From Streptomyces sp. NRRL F-6492 (GTDB taxonomy: Bacteria; Actinomycetota; Actinomycetes; Streptomycetales; Streptomycetaceae): DNA of 64,000 nt. Position numbers and translations under genes: made by a program. Of this stretch, positions 8,729 to 16,468 are shown in pieces. Numbering within the stretch: position 1 is the first letter of the stretch; every line of letters starts with the position of its first letter. The notes beneath the pieces are model-generated. The model saw only the letters and a program-made list of their open reading frames with translations. It ran no database searches and was not told the DNA's origin. Where the stretch lies: assembly GCF_001280125.1 (NCBI RefSeq), contig NZ_LGEG01000024.1:41480-105479 (forward strand), written 5' to 3'.

Positions 8729-10837
8729 TCAGACTCCGTCCTCGCGGCCCGGCGGCAGCGAGAGCTCCCGCCGGGCGCGGATGTCGCGCGGCCAGTGGGT
8801 GGCGGCGTCCCAGAGCGCACCGCTGCCCGACAGATGACGGCCGGACAGCCGGCGCAGCTCGTGCGCGAGCCGGTCGGCGACCTCGTCGTTGGGCAGGGCG
8901 AGCGGATCGGTGAGCAGCCATACGGCGTGCAGCAGGCGCCGCAGGGAGAGGTGCAGTTCGACGCCGTCGGCGTCGAGCCCGGCGGGAAGCTCGCCGGTCG
9001 GGTCCTGGCCGCCCGCCGGGGCCTGCCCTCCCGCTGGGGCCTGCCCGAGGGCGAGCGCGCGGCGCGGATCGGGCCCGGCCGCGTTCCGCTCGCGCGGGTA
9101 CGGGGCGGAGGCGACGAACCGCAGCCGCCCGAGCCAGCCGGGGACGTCCGGCTCGGGGAAGGTGGTCCGCAGGTGGGCGACGGCCTCCTCGGTGCGGCCG
9201 AGCGCCAGGTCGTGATGGAGCCGGTACGGGCTCGGGCCCGGCCCGTAGTGCCGGCGCAGGGTCTCGTGGACGGCGTGCCAGGCGGCGTAGCGCGGATGGT
9301 CGCCGTCCTCGAAGCGCAGCCGGTGCAGGAGCAGGGCGCGCAGCAGCGGATCGGCCACGAAGTGCCGGGAGCCGGGCGCGGACGCGGACCAGTCCTCGGC
9401 GCGCAGCCGGTCGCGGACGCGCAGCGCCACGTCCCCGTCCAGGGACTCGGACGCGAGCCGGGCGTGGGCGAGGACCCGGGCGGACTCCTCGTCGTGGGCG
9501 GCGGCGAGCACGGCGTACGGGCCGGGCCGGGGCACCGGCAGCAGCTCGGCGAGCAGGGCGGGGGCGACGGGCACCGGCGGGGAGTCCTCGCGCAGCTCCA
9601 CCGTCAGGTCGAGCAGCCGACCGGGGGTGAGCCCGGGCTTCAGGTGCGCGGGGGCCTCCCCGGCGGCCCGCCCGAGGAGCGCCACGCCCAGGGGGCGGCC
9701 GCCGGTCAGCCGGTGGACGGCGGGGGCGAGCGCGGCGGGGGCGCGGCCCGCCGGGTCGTACCGGTCGAAGGCGCTACGGGTCTGGGCGGGGGAGAGGGGG
9801 GTCAGCTCGACGGCGAGGATGCCGGAGCCGACGCTCGTCCCGCGCGGGCAGGGCGCCCGGTGCGCGGTCTCGGGCAGCCGGAGCCGGGTGGCCTGGCGCA
9901 GCGCCTCGTGGTCGCGGACCCGGGAGGCGGCGAGGACGACGACCCGGTCCCGGCGCCCCTCGGCGGCGCGGGCGCGCAGGATCGGCTCGACCAGCTGCCG
10001 GCCGAGCGGCTCGTGGGCGTTGTCGAGGAGCAGCAGGGGCCGGCCGATGCGGCTGCCGCGCCGCAGCCCGATGTAGGCCTGGAGGAGGTCCTCGGTCAGC
10101 GCCCCGACGAGGAACGCCCCGGCCTCCTCCCGGCGCCGGCCGCCCTGCTCGAAGTCGTTGGCGAGCTGCTGGAGCCCGGCCTTCCCCCGCCCCCCGGCGT
10201 TGCGGTATCCGCCGTACCACCCCTCCACGGACCGCTGGAGCCGCCCGAACACCTCCTCCATGACGGTCTCCACGGTCGCCTCGGCGAGCAGCCCGGCGAG
10301 CGGGGCGGCGGTCTCCGCGAAGGTGGCGGCGAGCTTGGCGAGGACCTTGCCGACCCAGTGGGCGGCGGCGCCCCGGGTCGCGTCGACGGTCGCGAGGAGC
10401 GGTCCGAGCCGCTGGAGGTCGCGCCGGGCCCGCTCGTCGTCCTCCCGGGACCAGCCGATCGCGGCGACGGCCACCAGCCCGAGCGAGAGCCGGGGGAACC
10501 GCACGGGCCGCGCCCCGAGCACCTTGGGCGAGAACTGCACGGCCAGCTCGGACAGCGCCCCGGTGAGCGGGGTCCAGCCGGGGCCGTGATCGGCGGGCGG
10601 CTCGACGTGGGCGCAGTCGAGCAGCGCGAGCGGGGTGTACCCCCGGTACCGGTTCCTGACCTCCTTGAGCAGGGCGGTCTTCCCGGTCCCGCGCCCGCCG
10701 GTGAAGACAGTGACCGGCGGATCGTCCCCGTGCTCGTACGCCACCCGCGAGACCCCGTGCCGGGTGAGCCCGCTGAGCCGCGCGACCAGCCCGCCGTCGT
10801 CCAGGGCCGCTTCGCGGCCGTACAGCTCCCTGTCCAA
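8729..10837 (-). CDS. STAND-like P-loop NTPase
   Basis: The 702-residue protein carries a Walker A motif GGRGTGKT (residues 47-54) and a Walker B-like LLLLDNAHE near residue 275. Leu/Arg/Ala-rich helical repeats follow, including ELTPLSPAQTRSAFDRY and HLRTTFPEPDVPGWLGRL. This layout suits a signal-transduction ATPase of the STAND/AAA type. No membrane segment is obvious except a weak hydrophobic stretch (FPRLSLGLVAVAAIGW) near residue 155. The start is TTG with a GGGG-rich ribosome site. It is the first gene of an operon with the receptor-like gene, whose ATG lies 4 bases after this stop. Confidence 0.75.
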   Translation of the reverse strand: MDRELYGREAALDDGGLVARLSGLTRHGVSRVAYEHGDDPPVTVFTGGRGTGKTALLKEVRNRYRGYTPLALLDCAHVEPPADHGPGWTPLTGALSELAVQFSPKVLGARPVRFPRLSLGLVAVAAIGWSREDDERARRDLQRLGPLLATVDATRGAAAHWVGKVLAKLAATFAETAAPLAGLLAEATVETVMEEVFGRLQRSVEGWYGGYRNAGGRGKAGLQQLANDFEQGGRRREEAGAFLVGALTEDLLQAYIGLRRGSRIGRPLLLLDNAHEPLGRQLVEPILRARAAEGRRDRVVVLAASRVRDHEALRQATRLRLPETAHRAPCPRGTSVGSGILAVELTPLSPAQTRSAFDRYDPAGRAPAALAPAVHRLTGGRPLGVALLGRAAGEAPAHLKPGLTPGRLLDLTVELREDSPPVPVAPALLAELLPVPRPGPYAVLAAAHDEESARVLAHARLASESLDGDVALRVRDRLRAEDWSASAPGSRHFVADPLLRALLLHRLRFEDGDHPRYAAWHAVHETLRRHYGPGPSPYRLHHDLALGRTEEAVAHLRTTFPEPDVPGWLGRLRFVASAPYPRERNAAGPDPRRALALGQAPAGGQAPAGGQDPTGELPAGLDADGVELHLSLRRLLHAVWLLTDPLALPNDEVADRLAHELRRLSGRHLSGSGALWDAATHWPRDIRARRELSLPPGREDGV

Positions 10838-10859
10838 GCCCCGCCACCCCCGTAACAGT

Positions 10860-10886
10860 CAACACAAGGATATCGACGGTGTGTTG
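10860..10886. promoter_or_regulatory. inverted repeat upstream of the NTPase-receptor operon
   Basis: CAACACA (10860-10866) and TGTGTTG (10880-10886) are exact complements separated by 13 bases. They sit 23 bases upstream of the TTG start of the NTPase gene in an unusually A/T-rich patch. The arrangement suits an operator, but no binding protein can be named. Confidence 0.35.
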
Positions 10887-10944
10887 GGAAAGCGGGTGGC
10901 TTTTCGAGTCTGTTGTGGATCCGTAGCGGTCCTGTGGCGGGGGC

Positions 10945-11406
10945 TCACCCCTCCCCGATGTCCTCGCCCCACAGCTCGGGGTTCTCCCGGACGAACTCCC
11001 GCATGAGCGCGGCGCATTCGGGGTCGTCGAGCACGACGACCTCGACGCCGTGCCCGGCCAGCCACTCGTGCCCGCCGCGGAAGGTCCCGGCCTCCCCGAC
11101 GACCACCCGCGAGATCCCGAACTGCCGGACGAGACCGGAGCAGTACCAGCAGGGCGACAGGGTCGTGACCATGGTCGTCCCCCGGTACGAGCGCTGCCGC
11201 CCGGCCGCCCGGAACGCGTCGGTCTCCGCGTGCGCGGACGGGTCCCCGTCCTGCACCCGCCGATTGCGCCCCCTCCCGAGCAGCGTGCCGTCGGCCCCGT
11301 AGAGCGCGGCCCCGATCGGGATCCCGCCTTCCCCGAGCCCGGTCCGGGCCTCGTCGAGGGCGGTGGCGAGCCATGCGCGGGCCTGGTCCTTGTCCACGGG
11401 GGTCAT
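10945..11406 (-). CDS. cytosine deaminase, fungal (FCY1) type zinc enzyme
   Basis: This 153-residue protein has the zinc deaminase motifs HAE (His59, Glu61) and SPCWYC (Cys86, Cys89). Its other landmarks resemble yeast cytosine deaminase rather than the large bacterial CodA: GGIPIGAAL near residue 28, LGRGRNRR at 43-50 and the C-terminal WGEDIGE. The family converts cytosine to uracil in pyrimidine salvage. A general nucleoside or guanine deaminase activity is a weaker alternative. It lies between the NTPase operon and a GntR gene, all on the minus strand. Confidence 0.85.
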   Translation of the reverse strand: MTPVDKDQARAWLATALDEARTGLGEGGIPIGAALYGADGTLLGRGRNRRVQDGDPSAHAETDAFRAAGRQRSYRGTTMVTTLSPCWYCSGLVRQFGISRVVVGEAGTFRGGHEWLAGHGVEVVVLDDPECAALMREFVRENPELWGEDIGEG

Positions 11407-11436
11407 GGGGGACTTATTCCCGGTGGGGCGGGGGGA

Positions 11437-11688
11437 TCACGCGTCGGTCGGAGGGCTGCTCGGCAGGACGTAGGAGCCCTTTCCCGGCACGGTGACGATC
11501 AGTCCGCGTTCGCGGAGTTCACGCATGGCCCGACGGGCCGTGAGGACGGCGATGCCGTACTCCTCGGAGAGACGGCCCGGCGTGGGGATCATCCGGTCGG
11601 GGGCGAACTCGCCGGTGGAGATCTTGGCTGCGACCACGTCGGCCAGCTGCATGTACAGCGGGCGGGCCGACTTCGGATCAAGGCTCAT
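11437..11688 (-). CDS. short GntR-family winged-helix regulator
   Basis: The 83-residue protein is a lone GntR DNA-binding domain. PLYMQLADVVAAKISTGEF, a recognition region with LSEEYGIAVLTARRAMREL, and a wing GLIVTVPGKGSYV are all present. It has no effector domain, as in many small Streptomyces regulators. It is divergent from the small genes at 11851-12524. The 160-base space between them carries a perfect 12-bp palindrome and a second half copy at 11744-11765, a likely operator. Confidence 0.88.
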   Translation of the reverse strand: MSLDPKSARPLYMQLADVVAAKISTGEFAPDRMIPTPGRLSEEYGIAVLTARRAMRELRERGLIVTVPGKGSYVLPSSPPTDA

Positions 11689-11743
11689 GGTTTCAACAGT
11701 AGATAGTCATACAAATACACGTTGGGGTGGCTCTAGCTACATC

Positions 11744-11765
11744 GTGATGCATCACAGTGCATCAC
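11744..11765. promoter_or_regulatory. candidate operator between divergent GntR and small-gene promoters
   Basis: GTGATGCATCAC at 11744-11755 is a perfect 12-bp palindrome. It is followed one base later by GTGCATCAC at 11757-11765, a 9-base repeat of one half. The region is notably A/T-rich. Position between a GntR gene and its divergent neighbour suggests autoregulation; this is inference. Confidence 0.45.
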
Positions 11766-11850
11766 GGTTTACGGTTTTCTACGCAAGACCCCGGCGACCG
11801 CTGCAACCGGCCCCGGGGCATGGCCACCAACTGCTCAAGGAGTTGATGAC

Positions 11851-12189
11851 GTGCGGAACCCTATCGCGCGCGTACTGGGCCGGGCCTGGATCCCGGTCCT
11901 CCTCTGGGTGCTGATGCTGACGCTGCCACCCACGGGCAGGCACCGCCCCGTCCGGACCACCCACCGCCGCCCGGCCGCGCCGCCCCGTCGCCGGGCGCCC
12001 GCCCCGCGCTCCCCGTACGCCCGGGAACAGGCGATGCCCCTCGACGGCGCCCGCTCGCCCCTCACCCGTCCCTACCTGGCGACGGCCACCTCGCGCGCGG
12101 CGCAACGCAGGCGCCGGAGGGCGTTGTGGCTGGCGACGGTCGGGGTGGACGTCGACCACCGGAACATCCACGCGGGATGTTCCGGGTGA
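11851..12189 (+). CDS. small basic protein with one hydrophobic segment, conserved Streptomyces hypothetical
   Basis: The 112-residue product starts with GTG behind a good AAGGAG site (11837-11842). It begins MRNPIARVLGRAW, then a short hydrophobic stretch VLLWVLMLTLP, then a long Arg/Pro-rich region and an Arg-rich helix (AAQRRRRRALWLATVGVDV). I recognise the pattern from Streptomyces small-gene loci beside GntR or XRE regulators, but no function is known. Its stop at 12187-12189 lies inside the next gene, which begins at 12177. Confidence 0.6.
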   Translation: MRNPIARVLGRAWIPVLLWVLMLTLPPTGRHRPVRTTHRRPAAPPRRRAPAPRSPYAREQAMPLDGARSPLTRPYLATATSRAAQRRRRRALWLATVGVDVDHRNIHAGCSG

Positions 12190-12524
12190 GCCGCTGCGGG
12201 GCGCGGCGTTCCGTGCTCGCCGTCGCGGAGACGGTGCGCCTGGTGTGGGCCGGCTCGGTCTGCGTCCTCGGCCCCGGGCACGACGGCCCGCACCGCGACC
12301 GCGCGGGCGACGGCTGGTGGGTGACGCCCGAGATCGCGGACGCGGTGAGCGTGTCCCTGGTGGTCCGCGCCCTCGCGGCCGAGCCGGAGCCGGAGTTCCG
12401 CTCACCGCGCTGCGTCGTCGGCCGCCACGCCCACTGCCGGGACCACGTCCCGCGCGACAGCGGCGTGCCGGGGGTGCGTCACTTCGTGTGCGAGTGCCCC
12501 TGCCATCGGGAGCCCCCGGCCTGA
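12177..12524 (+). CDS. small Cys/His-rich protein, possible zinc-binding
   Basis: The 115-residue product overlaps the previous gene by 13 bases in a different frame. Its middle reads LVWAGSVCVLGPGHDGPHRD and its C-terminus is rich in Cys and His: RCVVGRHAHCRDHVP, then HFVCECPCH. The spacing suggests one or two zinc sites, though no named domain is recognised. With the upstream small gene and the divergent GntR gene it forms a recurring Streptomyces unit of unknown role. Confidence 0.6.
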   Translation: MFRVSRCGARRSVLAVAETVRLVWAGSVCVLGPGHDGPHRDRAGDGWWVTPEIADAVSVSLVVRALAAEPEPEFRSPRCVVGRHAHCRDHVPRDSGVPGVRHFVCECPCHREPPA

Positions 12525-12596
12525 GCGCGACCGGCCCGACCGATGGCGGTCGGGCCGGTGCGCCTGCCGCGACCTGGGGGATCCCGGCGCCGCCGC

Positions 12597-13445
12597 TCAA
12601 CCGCCCGGGTTCTGGCGTACGCGCGTGATCACGTTCCGGGCGTCGTCTCCGAAGACGGCGGATTCACGGAGCGTCGTCCAGACGCGCGAGTAGAGCGCGA
12701 CCGAGTCGGCATCGTCGAGCCACAGCTCCGCGTGCCAGTCCTCGGTGACCACCAGCCGTTCGTCGAGAATCCAGAAGCCGTTGGCGGCCGGCACCTTCAG
12801 GGGAGCCCCGAGCGGGATGACGCCGAGTTCCACGGTGTCCATGCCGATCACGCCCGCGAGGCGGTCGAGCTGGGCGGCCAGCACCGAGGGAGGGCAGACG
12901 CGGGCGTGCAGGGCCGCCTCCCACACGAGCACGTGGAGTTTTCTGCCCGGCTCGTAGAGCCAGCCCTGGTGCTTGATCCGCGCGCGTACCGCCGCTTCGG
13001 TGTCCCGCACGGAGTTCTGCAGTTCGGCGTAGCGCGTGAAGACGTGACGGGCGTAGTCGGCGGTCTGCACCATGCCGGGGACGACGGCCTCTTCCCACGC
13101 GTGGATGACCGTGGAGCGCGAGACCTCGGCGTTCCAGTTCTCCTGCACCGGCCGGTGCCCGGCCGCCAGTTGGCGACGCCACGAGCGGATGTGGGACTCG
13201 AATCCCCTGAGCCGGTTCTCCAACTCGTCGTACGCCTCGGGCCGGCCGGTCGCCTCCGCCCAGGCTTTCAGGTCTTCGGGCGTCGCCGTCTGGCGTCCGT
13301 TCTCCAGCTTGGAAACCTTGGAGCGCGGCCAGTCCAGCCGCCGGGCCAGCGCCGTCCCGGTGAGCCGGCCGGCAGGACCGGAGACGCGCAGTTCCCGAAG
13401 TCTCGTCCCGAGGGCTTCCCGCGCCTGCTGGTAGTCCGTGCTCAC
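12597..13445 (-). CDS. XRE-family regulator with DUF5753 ligand-like domain (WhiJ-like)
   Basis: The 282-residue protein has an N-terminal helix-turn-helix (GTALARRLDWPRSKVSKLENG, about residues 30-50). A DUF5753 domain follows, including HAWEEAVVPGMVQTADYAR and LEVG/IPLGAPL-type strands. Such proteins are numerous in Streptomyces and pair with DUF397, DUF6879 or AbaA-like partners, often with developmental roles. GTG at 13445 is preferred because MSTDYQQAREALG is the usual beginning. A TTG 33 bases further upstream would overlap the preceding stop. No clear ribosome site precedes it, which suggests coupling to the DUF6879 gene 16 bases upstream. Confidence 0.82.
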   Translation of the reverse strand: MSTDYQQAREALGTRLRELRVSGPAGRLTGTALARRLDWPRSKVSKLENGRQTATPEDLKAWAEATGRPEAYDELENRLRGFESHIRSWRRQLAAGHRPVQENWNAEVSRSTVIHAWEEAVVPGMVQTADYARHVFTRYAELQNSVRDTEAAVRARIKHQGWLYEPGRKLHVLVWEAALHARVCPPSVLAAQLDRLAGVIGMDTVELGVIPLGAPLKVPAANGFWILDERLVVTEDWHAELWLDDADSVALYSRVWTTLRESAVFGDDARNVITRVRQNPGG

Positions 13446-13461
13446 CGGTACAAGCCAACCG

Positions 13462-14214
13462 CTAGTCCCGTTCGGCAAGTTGCTCCGCGAACCGGTCGTA
13501 CGGGACGGCGTACCGCATCGCGGCGTCGCGCACCTGGGCGTACCGCAGGACCTCGGTCGGCTCCGTGATCACCTCGACGCGGAGCAGGTCGTCGGCGTCG
13601 TCGAAGACGAGGAGCGCGACCAGGCGCGAATCGAAGATCCAGAAGTCCTCGGCCGGGAGCCGCACCCGGTCGGCGTCCGCCCGCCACAGGTTCCGTACGT
13701 CCTCGCCCGTGGCCGCGTTGCACTTCGCGTAGTCCAGCAGGAACAACTGCCCTTGGCTGGGCGGGTCGTCGACCACACGCACCCGCCCGACGTACTTTCC
13801 GGCCCCGGTCCGGCGCAGGATGTTCGTGCACCACTCGCTGCCGAGGTCCCAGAGGGCGGAGCCGGTCTCCACGAACGCCCGGTACGAGTCGTCGTCCCGG
13901 TCGGACGCGTATCCGCGCCGGGTTTCGAGGTGCCACGCCGTGTACTCGAAGGTCTCGAAGAGCTTGGCGAACTCCTCGAAGGTGATGACCCGGGGTACGC
14001 GCTCGACCTCCTTGGGGCCGTGGTTCACCAGGAGTTCGCGCGGAACCACCACGGCGGCGTCCCCGGTGCCGAAGTGCTGCAACCGGGCGATGTCCTCGGG
14101 GTCGGTGAGGGGCTTCCCCTGAACGACGATCTCACCGGTGTCGAGGTCTTCGTGCAAGGCGGGACACGCACCGTTCTTGCTGTCGGTTCCGTTGAAGCGG
14201 AGTCGTCGCGGCAT
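13462..14214 (-). CDS. DUF6879-family protein, partner of XRE/DUF5753 regulator
   Basis: The 250-residue soluble protein begins MPRRLRFNGTDSKNGACPA behind a strong GAGGAGAGG site. Its C-terminal two thirds contain FEEFAKLFETFEYTAWHLETR and FWIFDSRLVALLVFDD, characteristic of the DUF6879 family that travels with DUF5753 regulators. The molecular role is unknown; modulation of the partner regulator is plausible. It is the first gene of the operon with the XRE gene. Its upstream region holds a duplicated 18-bp repeat. Confidence 0.72.
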   Translation of the reverse strand: MPRRLRFNGTDSKNGACPALHEDLDTGEIVVQGKPLTDPEDIARLQHFGTGDAAVVVPRELLVNHGPKEVERVPRVITFEEFAKLFETFEYTAWHLETRRGYASDRDDDSYRAFVETGSALWDLGSEWCTNILRRTGAGKYVGRVRVVDDPPSQGQLFLLDYAKCNAATGEDVRNLWRADADRVRLPAEDFWIFDSRLVALLVFDDADDLLRVEVITEPTEVLRYAQVRDAAMRYAVPYDRFAEQLAERD

Positions 14215-14294
14215 GGCGTCCTCTCCTCGGGGTGATGTGCGTTCAGCATCCCTGCGGCTCGGATGCTCGCGCCACAGGACGTAGACCTCCACGT

Positions 14295-14343
14295 GAGAAC
14301 TTTCGAGAACATCCGGTCGGTCCACGAGAACGGTCGAGAACAT
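14295..14343. promoter_or_regulatory. duplicated GAGAAC direct-repeat operator candidate
   Basis: GAGAAC occurs at 14295, 14305, 14326 and 14336: two pairs spaced 10 bp, with the pairs spaced 31 bp (about three helical turns). The two 18-mers, GAGAACTTTCGAGAACAT and GAGAACGGTCGAGAACAT, differ at only 2 positions. They lie between the divergent DUF6879-XRE operon and the two small plus-strand genes, so the XRE protein is the natural candidate to bind here. Confidence 0.5.
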
Positions 14344-14383
14344 GGCGTGGTGTGCCCGACCGGGCGTCCCTACCTTCGGGTTC

Positions 14384-14578
14384 ATGGCGAACGACAACAC
14401 GACCATGAGCGACCCGGTCCACCTCACGCTCCCCTCCCCGGACCCGGAACCGGTCGAAGGCTGCGCGGGCTGCGTCGAACTCGCGAACGTGCGGGACCAC
14501 GCACGGGCCGGCGGGGACCTCACCACCGTCTCCGACTGCAACGTCTTCCTGCGACGGCACCCCGAGGGGCACTCGTGA
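14384..14578 (+). CDS. small acidic protein with CxxC, XRE-locus associated
   Basis: The 64-residue product includes EGCAGCVELANVRDHARAGGD and DCNVFLRRHPEGH, a pattern seen in many Streptomyces small proteins next to XRE/DUF5753 loci. ATG at 14384 was chosen for length; an ATG 21 bases later is possible and neither has a good ribosome site. The stop overlaps the next GTG (GTGA), so the two small proteins are coupled. Function unknown. Confidence 0.6.
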   Translation: MANDNTTMSDPVHLTLPSPDPEPVEGCAGCVELANVRDHARAGGDLTTVSDCNVFLRRHPEGHS

Positions 14579-14805
14579 TCACGTGTCGACACGTCGGCAG
14601 ACGGGTCCGGGACAGCACGGGAAGGACCGGCATCCTGTGCGACGTCATCGCCGACTACGAGGATCCGGCAGAACTGCCCGGCGAGCGCCGGAAACAACCC
14701 ATGGCGTTCCTGAGGCCCGAGCGCGGGGGCAGGGAGTGGCTGGTCCCACCGGACACGGTCCTCCCCGTGACCCTGTACGGAAGGGTGTCTGCCACTCCCC
14801 TGTAG
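14575..14805 (+). CDS. small conserved hypothetical protein
   Basis: The 76-residue product (VITCRHVGRRVRDSTGRTG start) is beta-rich and ends in a WLVPPDTVLPV segment. It starts with GTG overlapping the preceding stop by 4 bases. Small proteins of this kind commonly follow the CxxC protein in XRE-linked gene pairs of Streptomyces. No domain or function is recognised. Confidence 0.55.
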   Translation: MITCRHVGRRVRDSTGRTGILCDVIADYEDPAELPGERRKQPMAFLRPERGGREWLVPPDTVLPVTLYGRVSATPL

Positions 14806-14878
14806 GGAAGCAAGCGAATGCCGGCCATCTGTCCCGACCGGGACGAGCCGCCCCCTGATCAGGAGGGAACCGCTTTAC

Positions 14879-15346
14879 ATGGGCAGGACCGAGTACTACA
14901 ACGACCCGAACGCCCCCAAGGCCAACACCTTGATCCCCGCCAGCAACCTGCTGGTCGTCGACGACAGCGGCGCCGTCCTGCTCCAGCGCCGCCGGGACAC
15001 CGGCCAGTGGGCGCTGCCCGGCGGGGCTCAGGACATCGGCGAGACGGCGGCCGAGTGCGCGGTGCGCGAGTGCCTGGAGGAGACGGGGATCGTCGCCGAG
15101 GTCACCGGCTTCCTGGGCGTCTACACCAACCCGCACCACATCGTGGCGTACACCGACGGCGAGATCCGCCAGCAGTACGAGAACACCTACATCGGCCGCC
15201 CCGTCGGCGGCGAGCCCACCGTCAACGACGAGGCCGACGGCGTCCGCTTCGTCCGGCCGGCCGACCTCGACCGGTACGACATCCACCCCAGTATGCGTCG
15301 GCAGATCGGCGACTACCTCGCCGGCACCTACCCCCACCTCGGCTGA
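14879..15346 (+). CDS. Nudix hydrolase
   Basis: The 155-residue protein contains a complete Nudix box: G49, E55, R63-E64, E67-E68 and G70 fit GX5EX7REUXEEXGU. Nudix enzymes hydrolyse a diphosphate linked to another moiety, with Mg2+ held by the box glutamates. The YTNPHHIVAYTDGE and QYENTYIGRPVGGE segments are typical of ADP-ribose or NTP-type Streptomyces members, but the substrate is not determinable. An AGGAGG site precedes the ATG by 12 bases. It stands alone between the small XRE-locus genes and a convergent hypothetical gene. Confidence 0.9.
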   Translation: MGRTEYYNDPNAPKANTLIPASNLLVVDDSGAVLLQRRRDTGQWALPGGAQDIGETAAECAVRECLEETGIVAEVTGFLGVYTNPHHIVAYTDGEIRQQYENTYIGRPVGGEPTVNDEADGVRFVRPADLDRYDIHPSMRRQIGDYLAGTYPHLG

Positions 15347-15395
15347 GCCGTCGGCAACGCCTGTGCCCCAGGAGGTCAGGGGCTGGAGTCGGGTG

Positions 15396-15977
15396 TCAGG
15401 TGTAGACGAGGGGACAGCCGCGCCGGATCGAGTGCTGGGCGGCGCGCAGGAACAGTGCCACGTAGAAGGCCGTGTCCAGGTCCTCGCCCCACGGCCCCGT
15501 TCGGGCGGCGGCCGGAGTTTTCGCCCGGTGTCCGAACCACGTGCTCAGGTCGAGGTTGTCGCACGTCGCGGGGATTTCGGGAGGCAGATCGAGGACCGCC
15601 GCCAGTTTCTCGGCGAGCGGCAGTACCTGGGGGGCTCCGGCGACCATGGACTCGTGGTCGTCGGAGTCGACGGGCAACCAGATCTCCTCGTCGAGCGAGA
15701 AGGGCACGAGCACGGTCCAGCCGCAGAGGGTCTCCAGTTCCCCTCGTGACAGGTGCGCCTCGCACAAGGTGAGGAATCCGGTCATGGGCGGGGCGAGCTT
15801 CTCCTCGAAGGCCTGCCCGGATCCGGGTGCGAAGGCCGTCTCCGGGGGAACGTCCTCGTAGGGCGGCAGGCCCCGCCGCCCGAGTTCGGCGTTGAGGGCC
15901 GAGGCGACCTCGCCCCATCCGTCTTCCCCGTCTTCGAACCACTCTTCCGCGCCGACACTCACCAAGTACAGCCCCAT
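15396..15977 (-). CDS. conserved hypothetical protein
   Basis: The 193-residue acidic soluble protein begins MGLYLVSVGAEEWFEDG and has no signal peptide or membrane segment. Its middle, GFLTLCEAHLSRGELETLCGW, VPFSLDEEIWLPVDS and the late HSIRRGCPLVYT, look like a stable folded domain. I recognise it only as a recurrent Streptomyces hypothetical and cannot name a family. It converges on the Nudix gene with a 50-base gap. Confidence 0.65.
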   Translation of the reverse strand: MGLYLVSVGAEEWFEDGEDGWGEVASALNAELGRRGLPPYEDVPPETAFAPGSGQAFEEKLAPPMTGFLTLCEAHLSRGELETLCGWTVLVPFSLDEEIWLPVDSDDHESMVAGAPQVLPLAEKLAAVLDLPPEIPATCDNLDLSTWFGHRAKTPAAARTGPWGEDLDTAFYVALFLRAAQHSIRRGCPLVYT

Positions 15978-16468
15978 GCGGGGACGTTACCGCGCGTGTC
16001 CGACATCGGTCGGGGTGAGGGCCGGGTCTCCGTCCGCGGGGGGCATGGGCGGAGGGTATGCGGTCTGCGCCCGCCGCAGCCTTTCGTGTGGAAGCTCGGA
16101 CGACTTCGTAGGAGCGTCGGGATGCGCACGCGGCCGACGCCTGCCTTGCGACAGGACCGGACCGAGAACCTGACCGCTCACTCCCGAGGAACCCACCACT
16201 GTGCCCGGTGCCCGAGCACCCGGCTTTGTCCGGGATCGGCTTTCGGACAGAGCGTCGGCGGACCGGCGGCTGCCGTCATACGAGGCGGGCCAGGTGAGCT
16301 TCTCGCTTCGCCGCGGTTCGGACTGTTTGCAGCTGCCCGTTCCCGGTGGCCTGTTCCAGGAGCCTCTCCCTCAGATCGACCTCAACTCGGTAGGAGCGTC
16401 AAAGCTGTTGTGCTTGTGTTGATCGCAGCGGACCGACCAGCCGCTTGCATCTCAAGGGGGAGATCCTC

